Assembly (NCBI GenBank): GCA_949948745.1
Contig: CATLHA010000004.1
Coordinates: 1 to 64,000, forward strand
Reading direction: 5' to 3'
DNA length: 64,000 nucleotides
Origin: an uncultured Caryophanales bacterium
GTDB lineage: Bacteria; Bacillota_I; Bacilli_A; RF39; UBA660
Below are positions 59,318 to 64,000 of the stretch, one piece after another. The position numbers and the translations under genes were made by a program. How positions within the stretch are numbered: the first letter of the stretch is position 1; each line of letters opens with the position of its first letter. The notes beneath the pieces were generated by a model. That model worked only from the letters and a program-made list of their open reading frames with translations. It made no database searches and was not told the DNA's origin.

Positions 59318-59584
59318 ATGGCAGTAAAAATTAGACTTACTCGTATGGGTGCAAAGAAAAGACCAAGTTACCGTATCGTAGCTAGCGATTCTAGAGTAAA
59401 AAGAGATGGAAAATATCTTGAATTAATTGGAACTCATGATCCAATTCAAAAAGAAACAAAAATCAATGAAGAAATCGCTTTAAAATGGTTAGAATGTGGA
59501 GCTCAACCTTCAGATACTGTAAGAAGTTTATTTAGTAAAGCAGGAATCATGAAGAAATACGCTGAAAAGAAACAAGGAAAGTAA
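59318..59584 (+). CDS. rpsP: 30S ribosomal protein S16
   Basis: [45 protein letters not shown] 59318 with ggaggag RBS. Confidence 0.97.
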   Translation: MAVKIRLTRMGAKKRPSYRIVASDSRVKRDGKYLELIGTHDPIQKETKINEEIALKWLECGAQPSDTVRSLFSKAGIMKKYAEKKQGK

Positions 59585-59586
59585 TT

Positions 59587-59835
59587 ATGAATTTAGTAGA
59601 ATTAACAGAATTTATTGTAAAATCACTAGTTATAAATACTGAGGAAGTTTCTGTAAAAGAATTTGAAAGTGATGAAGAAAATACAATTTTAATTCAAGTT
59701 TTAGTAAGCGAAGATGATATGGGTAGAGTAATTGGAAAAGGTGGAAAAATTGCGAATGCAGTAAGAACCTTAGTACAAGCGAGCAGCTATATCCAAGAGA
59801 ATAAAAAAATAAAAATTAATATCGATAGTTTTTAG
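59587..59835 (+). CDS. khpA: KH-domain RNA-binding protein KhpA
   Basis: LVEFIVKSLV-type N-terminus; DMGRVIGKGGKIANAVRTLVQA GxxG KH motif; follows rpsP. Confidence 0.92.
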   Translation: MNLVELTEFIVKSLVINTEEVSVKEFESDEENTILIQVLVSEDDMGRVIGKGGKIANAVRTLVQASSYIQENKKIKINIDSF

Positions 59836-59861
59836 AATCAGAAGTGGTTCTTTTTTTTTAC
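59834..59861 (+). terminator. intrinsic terminator
   Basis: agaatca gaag tggttcttttttttt. Confidence 0.6.
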
Positions 59862-60355
59862 TAAAAATTGATGACCCTGTTATTAATCGTTAATAAAATA
59901 TCTAATATGAATAATCCAAGCAAAATATAAGAAATGAATTTTGGTATTTTATTACTATATTTGATACAAAGAGGTTCTATAAAAATAGAAATGATAAGAC
60001 TAGAAACTCCCCAAACCAAACCCATTTCTAAAGAAGTATATAAACCAATATTAAATTTATGTTTTTTATAATTCCAAAAAACTTTATGGAAAATTTGCTG
60101 AATAAGATAACCGCTTAAATATTCTATAATGCAGAGTAAAAGAAAAGAAGAAAAAAATAAAAAAATATATCTTAAAGGCTTTGATTTAATTTTCTTTTTA
60201 AAAAAATTATTTAATAAAAGGATAATAATAATTCCAACACCATAGATAGGAGTCCAATATCCATAAAGAATTCCACTAGTATAATTAGTTGTAAAAATAT
60301 TCTCTACCAAATGACCTAAAATAGAAAAAAAGAAAAATATATTTAAATAGTTCAT
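59861..60355 (-). CDS. putative ABC transporter permease-like membrane protein (CmpB-type family)
   Basis: Multi-TM; GHLVENIF..GILYGYWTPIYGVG..IEYLSGYLIQQIFHKVFWNYKKHKFNI..LEMGLVWGV. Confidence 0.7.
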   Translation of the reverse strand: MNYLNIFFFFSILGHLVENIFTTNYTSGILYGYWTPIYGVGIIIILLLNNFFKKKIKSKPLRYIFLFFSSFLLLCIIEYLSGYLIQQIFHKVFWNYKKHKFNIGLYTSLEMGLVWGVSSLIISIFIEPLCIKYSNKIPKFISYILLGLFILDILLTINNRVINF

Positions 60356-60492
60356 AAAATCACCATTATTATAATTGCCAATTATAGGAAAAATATGATG
60401 AAAATAAGAAGAGTAGTGAAAACTATATTGTAGTTATATCAAAATTGTATTATAATTAACACTAGGATTTATATACTATAAGGAGGTATAAA

Positions 60493-61305
60493 ATGAAACA
60501 AAGAGCTTTAGGAGCAGCGCTTATTTTAGTAATATTTTTACCATTATTATTTATAGGAAATGAATGGTTTGCATTTTTTATTACAATTATCGGTGTATTA
60601 GGATTTAAAGAATTATGGGATAGTAGATTTAAAAAAAGAAACAAGAATAATCAATTACCATGGGTTTTAAAACTATTATCTTATGGATGTTTAATCTTTT
60701 TAATATTAAATAATTGGAGTTCAAATGAATTTCAAATTATATTAGACTATCGTATATTAAGCTTATTTTTAATTGTTTTTTTCATTCCAATTATCATTTT
60801 GTGTGATGAAAAGAAATATAATTTAGAAGATGCCATGTATACACTAGGAAGTGTAATTTTCTTGGGGTTATCGTTTAACTTAATCATACTAACAAGAAAT
60901 TATTCGCTTGAATATATTTTATATTTATTTTTAATCACAACAATGACAGATACTTTTGCCTTATTTATTGGAAAATTAATTGGAAAACACAAATTAGCAG
61001 AACAAATTTCACCAAATAAGACAATTGAAGGATTGATAGGTGGTACAGTAATGGGGGTATTTATTGCATGTGCATATTATCTGACTGTAATAAATCCAGA
61101 AATAGAAATAGTAAACTTATTAATTGCTACAACGACCTTATCATTAATGGGGCAACTTGGTGATTTAGTATTTTCCTCAATCAAGAGACATTATGACATC
61201 AAAGATTTCTCAAAATTAATTCCAGGGCATGGTGGAATTTTAGATCGTTTTGATAGTATTATATTTGTCGTAATTACGGCAATCTTATTTAAGACAATTA
61301 TATAG
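60493..61305 (+). CDS. cdsA: phosphatidate cytidylyltransferase
   Basis: Multi-TM; TDTFALFIGKLIGKHKLAEQISPNKTIEGLIGG; GQLGDLVFSSIKRHYDIKDFSKLIPGHGGILDRFDS. Confidence 0.95.
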   Translation: MKQRALGAALILVIFLPLLFIGNEWFAFFITIIGVLGFKELWDSRFKKRNKNNQLPWVLKLLSYGCLIFLILNNWSSNEFQIILDYRILSLFLIVFFIPIIILCDEKKYNLEDAMYTLGSVIFLGLSFNLIILTRNYSLEYILYLFLITTMTDTFALFIGKLIGKHKLAEQISPNKTIEGLIGGTVMGVFIACAYYLTVINPEIEIVNLLIATTTLSLMGQLGDLVFSSIKRHYDIKDFSKLIPGHGGILDRFDSIIFVVITAILFKTII

Positions 61306-61313
61306 GAGGAACT

Positions 61314-62357
61314 ATGATATTAAATATTATTTATTTTGTTCTTGTATTAGGAGTTATTGTCCTAGTTCATGAATCCGGGCACTTTCTATTCGCCAAATTA
61401 TTTGGAGTTTATGTATATGAATTTTCAATTGGAATGGGTCCTAAATTATTTTCTAAAAAAGATAAAAAAGGGGAAACAGAATACTGTATTCGCTTAATTC
61501 CAATCGGAGGATTTGTCTCACTTGCTGGAGAAGAGGTAGATGATGATAAAAAAATTCCAAAAGAAAGAAAATTATATTCAAAAAAGGCTTGGCAAAGATT
61601 TTTAGTAATGTTCTTTGGTGCAGGATTTAACTTTATTTTTGCAGTATTATTATTATTCTTTCTAGCTCTTGGAACAGGTGCTACAAACACAAAACCAATT
61701 ATAGCTGAAGTAGTCAAAGATAATCCGGCAGAAAAAGCAGGATTAAAAAAAGGAGATAGAGTTTTAGCAATTAATGGGCATAAAGTTAAAACATCAGATG
61801 ATATTTCCTTATATTTACAAATTGAAAGTAAAGAAAAAAATATCGAATTTAAAATAAAAAGAGATGGAAAAGAATATACTTTAAAAGTAAAACCAATAAC
61901 AGAAGAAATTGAAGGACAAAAAGTATACAGAATCGGTGTAATGATTAATAATGAAAAAAGACATGGACTAATACCAGCTGTAGAATATGCCTTTGGAAAA
62001 ACACAAGCCCTATTCCGTCAAATGTTTATTACATTTGGAAGTTTATTTAATGGAAAAGTAACTGTGGATCAATTCTCAGGTCCAGTTGGAATCTACAATG
62101 TTGTTGGCACACAAGCAAAAGCAGGACTTGCTAATATCATTTTATTAATAGCGTTACTTAGTATTAACGTTGGATTTATTAACTTAATTCCATTCCCAGC
62201 CTTTGATGGTGGAAGAATTCTATTTTTGGTAATAGAAAAAATAAAGGGAAGTCCAGTAAAACCAGAAACTGAAAATATGATACATAATATTGGTTTCATA
62301 CTACTAATGATTTTAATGGTATATATTACATTTAACGATATTATAAGATTCTTTTAG
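61314..62357 (+). CDS. rseP: site-2 protease family / RIP metalloprotease RseP
   Basis: VLVHESGHFLFAK (HExxH), FVSLAGEE, PDZ AEKAGLKKGDRVLAINGHKV, NLIPFPAFDGGRI. Confidence 0.95.
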   Translation: MILNIIYFVLVLGVIVLVHESGHFLFAKLFGVYVYEFSIGMGPKLFSKKDKKGETEYCIRLIPIGGFVSLAGEEVDDDKKIPKERKLYSKKAWQRFLVMFFGAGFNFIFAVLLLFFLALGTGATNTKPIIAEVVKDNPAEKAGLKKGDRVLAINGHKVKTSDDISLYLQIESKEKNIEFKIKRDGKEYTLKVKPITEEIEGQKVYRIGVMINNEKRHGLIPAVEYAFGKTQALFRQMFITFGSLFNGKVTVDQFSGPVGIYNVVGTQAKAGLANIILLIALLSINVGFINLIPFPAFDGGRILFLVIEKIKGSPVKPETENMIHNIGFILLMILMVYITFNDIIRFF

Positions 62358-62363
62358 AACATG

Positions 62364-62392
62364 GAAAAAGTCACTATGAAAGTGACTTTTTA
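62364..62392 (+). terminator. intrinsic terminator
   Basis: aaaaagtcac tatgaaa gtgacttttt. Confidence 0.75.
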
Positions 62393-62587
62393 ATATTAAT
62401 AAGATTTTTCATATTTAAAGAAATTAAGATTATAATTGAATAATAAATAATATTGTCTAATAAAGTGATGTTAAAACAAAAAGAAATTAATAAGAAAAAA
62501 ATATAACTTAAAATAACTATTGGAAACTTGCAAGAAAAATCTCCTTATGGTATTCTAAAATGGAATTTAAAAATAGGTTGTGAAAAA

Positions 62588-62866
62588 ATGAAAGAAATGA
62601 AAGAAAATTTTGAAATAGAAAAATTAATTCCTAATAACTTAAGGACTTATGTAAGTGAAAAAAGAACAAATGGGATGTTTTTATCAGATTACCAAATAGA
62701 AATATTAAAAAGAAATGGATTTTACTATGAAAAATATGCAAATGTGAAAGAATTATTATTTGATGTGGAAGATTATCTAAATCAAGAATCATTCATGGAC
62801 GATGAATTAGAAAATATTGCATCAGAATTAGCAGAAAGAGAATATTATTCTCATACAAATCAATAG
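62588..62866 (+). CDS. hypothetical small protein
   Basis: ORF; likely start ATG 62588. Confidence 0.55.
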   Translation: MKEMKENFEIEKLIPNNLRTYVSEKRTNGMFLSDYQIEILKRNGFYYEKYANVKELLFDVEDYLNQESFMDDELENIASELAEREYYSHTNQ

Positions 62867-62909
62867 AAAAAAGAAAAAAAATAGTGTATACTAAAAGTGG
62901 TGATATAAA

Positions 62910-63518
62910 ATGAATAAATACATGATAAAAAGAATAATCAAATATGGATTTTTGTTCTTAATTTTAGTTGTTTTAACTCAAATTGTTTATAACTTTGGAA
63001 AAGATTCTTATAATCAGTACATTGATTCTCATGAAAATGATTTGGAATGGGTAGAGAAGAACATTGTATTAGAGGATGATTATAAAATAGGAAGTCAAGT
63101 AAAAGTTGTACATATGCCAGAAAATCTAAGTGTTTCTGAAGAAGATTATAAAAATATTATTAATAAAAAAATAAAATCATTATTAGTAAATCGCTATTCC
63201 ATAGAAAGTCCTTTACTAATCTATAATCCGTTTAAGGAAGAAAATAGTTTATATATCTACTTTCATACAGGAGAAAAATATTATGCAGAATACTACACAA
63301 CCACAGAAAGTATCGCTATCAAAGGAGTAGAAGAATTGAAATATCAACCGTTTTTAAATGAAAACGGAAAACAGGTAATGACAAGTAGTCATTACTATGT
63401 AATTGATTCATTAGTACCAAAGAAAAAAAATAATATTATTATAAGAATATTAGATGAAAATGGGGAAGTAATAGAGGCTGATAATTTTATTGTAAATATA
63501 CCAAATACAAAAAAATAA
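62910..63518 (+). CDS. hypothetical membrane-anchored protein
   Basis: N-terminal TM IIKYGFLFLILVVLTQIVYNF, then extracytoplasmic domain. Confidence 0.65.
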   Translation: MNKYMIKRIIKYGFLFLILVVLTQIVYNFGKDSYNQYIDSHENDLEWVEKNIVLEDDYKIGSQVKVVHMPENLSVSEEDYKNIINKKIKSLLVNRYSIESPLLIYNPFKEENSLYIYFHTGEKYYAEYYTTTESIAIKGVEELKYQPFLNENGKQVMTSSHYYVIDSLVPKKKNNIIIRILDENGEVIEADNFIVNIPNTKK

Positions 63519-63540
63519 GAGCAAAAGCTCTTTTTTCTTT
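63515..63540 (+). terminator. intrinsic terminator
   Basis: aagagc aaaa gctcttttttc. Confidence 0.65.
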
Positions 63541-63591
63541 TAATAAAATTCTCCAGTATGATATAATGATTAAGATGAAGAGAGTGATATT

Positions 63592-64000
63592 ATGTTTATA
63601 GGTTATTATAATAGATCAGTAATTTTAACATATTTAGGAGTATGTTTCAGCATTTTTGGAATAAATTTAGCTTTTAGTGGGCACATTTCTTATGCTTTTT
63701 TATGTTTACTTGGAGCGGGTATTTGTGATATATTTGATGGACCAATTGCTAGAAAAACAAAAAGAAATAAAAAAGAAAAAATGTTTGGAGTAGAGATTGA
63801 TTCCCTATCAGATATTGTGAATTTTGTAATCTTCCCAATTGTTATTTTTCATTGTATGGGATATGAAAATTGGTATCAAAATATTATTTATACAATGTTT
63901 GCTTTAGGAGGAGTAATAAGACTTGGTTTCTTTAATGTAGAAGCTTTATCCTTTCATGTAACAGGCCCAGTAAAATATTATCATGGTCTACCAGTAACAA
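63592..64000 (+). CDS. pssA: CDP-diacylglycerol--serine O-phosphatidyltransferase, partial (runs off window)
   Basis: My translation: CDIFDGPIARKTKRNKKEKMFGVEIDSLSDIVNFVIFP, the CDP-alcohol phosphatidyltransferase motif; frame open to window end. Confidence 0.88.
   Translation, partial: MFIGYYNRSVILTYLGVCFSIFGINLAFSGHISYAFLCLLGAGICDIFDGPIARKTKRNKKEKMFGVEIDSLSDIVNFVIFPIVIFHCMGYENWYQNIIYTMFALGGVIRLGFFNVEALSFHVTGPVKYYHGLPVT

Noticed and set aside
1-64000. CRISPR arrays, transposases/IS elements, integrases, rRNA
   Set aside because: No regularly spaced repeats, no recognisable transposase or integrase ORF, no rRNA-like sequence seen.

Overview
AT-rich, low-GC Bacillota-like chromosomal segment (TGA acts as a stop, e.g. 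at 13441-13443, 16197-16199 and 42227-42229, so code 11 rather than code 4). Most of it is housekeeping: phosphoketolase, a priA-fmt-rlmN-stp-prkC-rsgA-rpe block facing rpmB, dnaE, polC, miaB-ymcA-cotE, rpsP-khpA, cdsA-rseP-pssA, and one tRNA-His. Sporulation coat genes are present (CotE, CotJC, and what looks like a CotJA-CotJB fusion). The main accessory region is 39.1-45.3 kb: a tight operon of a TerB-N/TerB-C protein, a BrxD/DUF2791-like P-loop ATPase and a BrxH/Lhr-like DEVH helicase, with NUDIX and PNPOx-family genes directly downstream. It has no other BREX genes and is a candidate DNA-processing or defence module. Other accessory items are a thioester/prealbumin-repeat surface adhesin, a surface-glycan cluster with an Alg13-like domain fused to transmembrane helices, a ClpA/B-D1-like ATPase with a long disordered F-rich N-terminus, a HEXXH protein and a HipA-like kinase-domain protein. 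I found no CRISPR array, transposase, prophage or rRNA. All family assignments are by eye from protein motifs; no database search was run.
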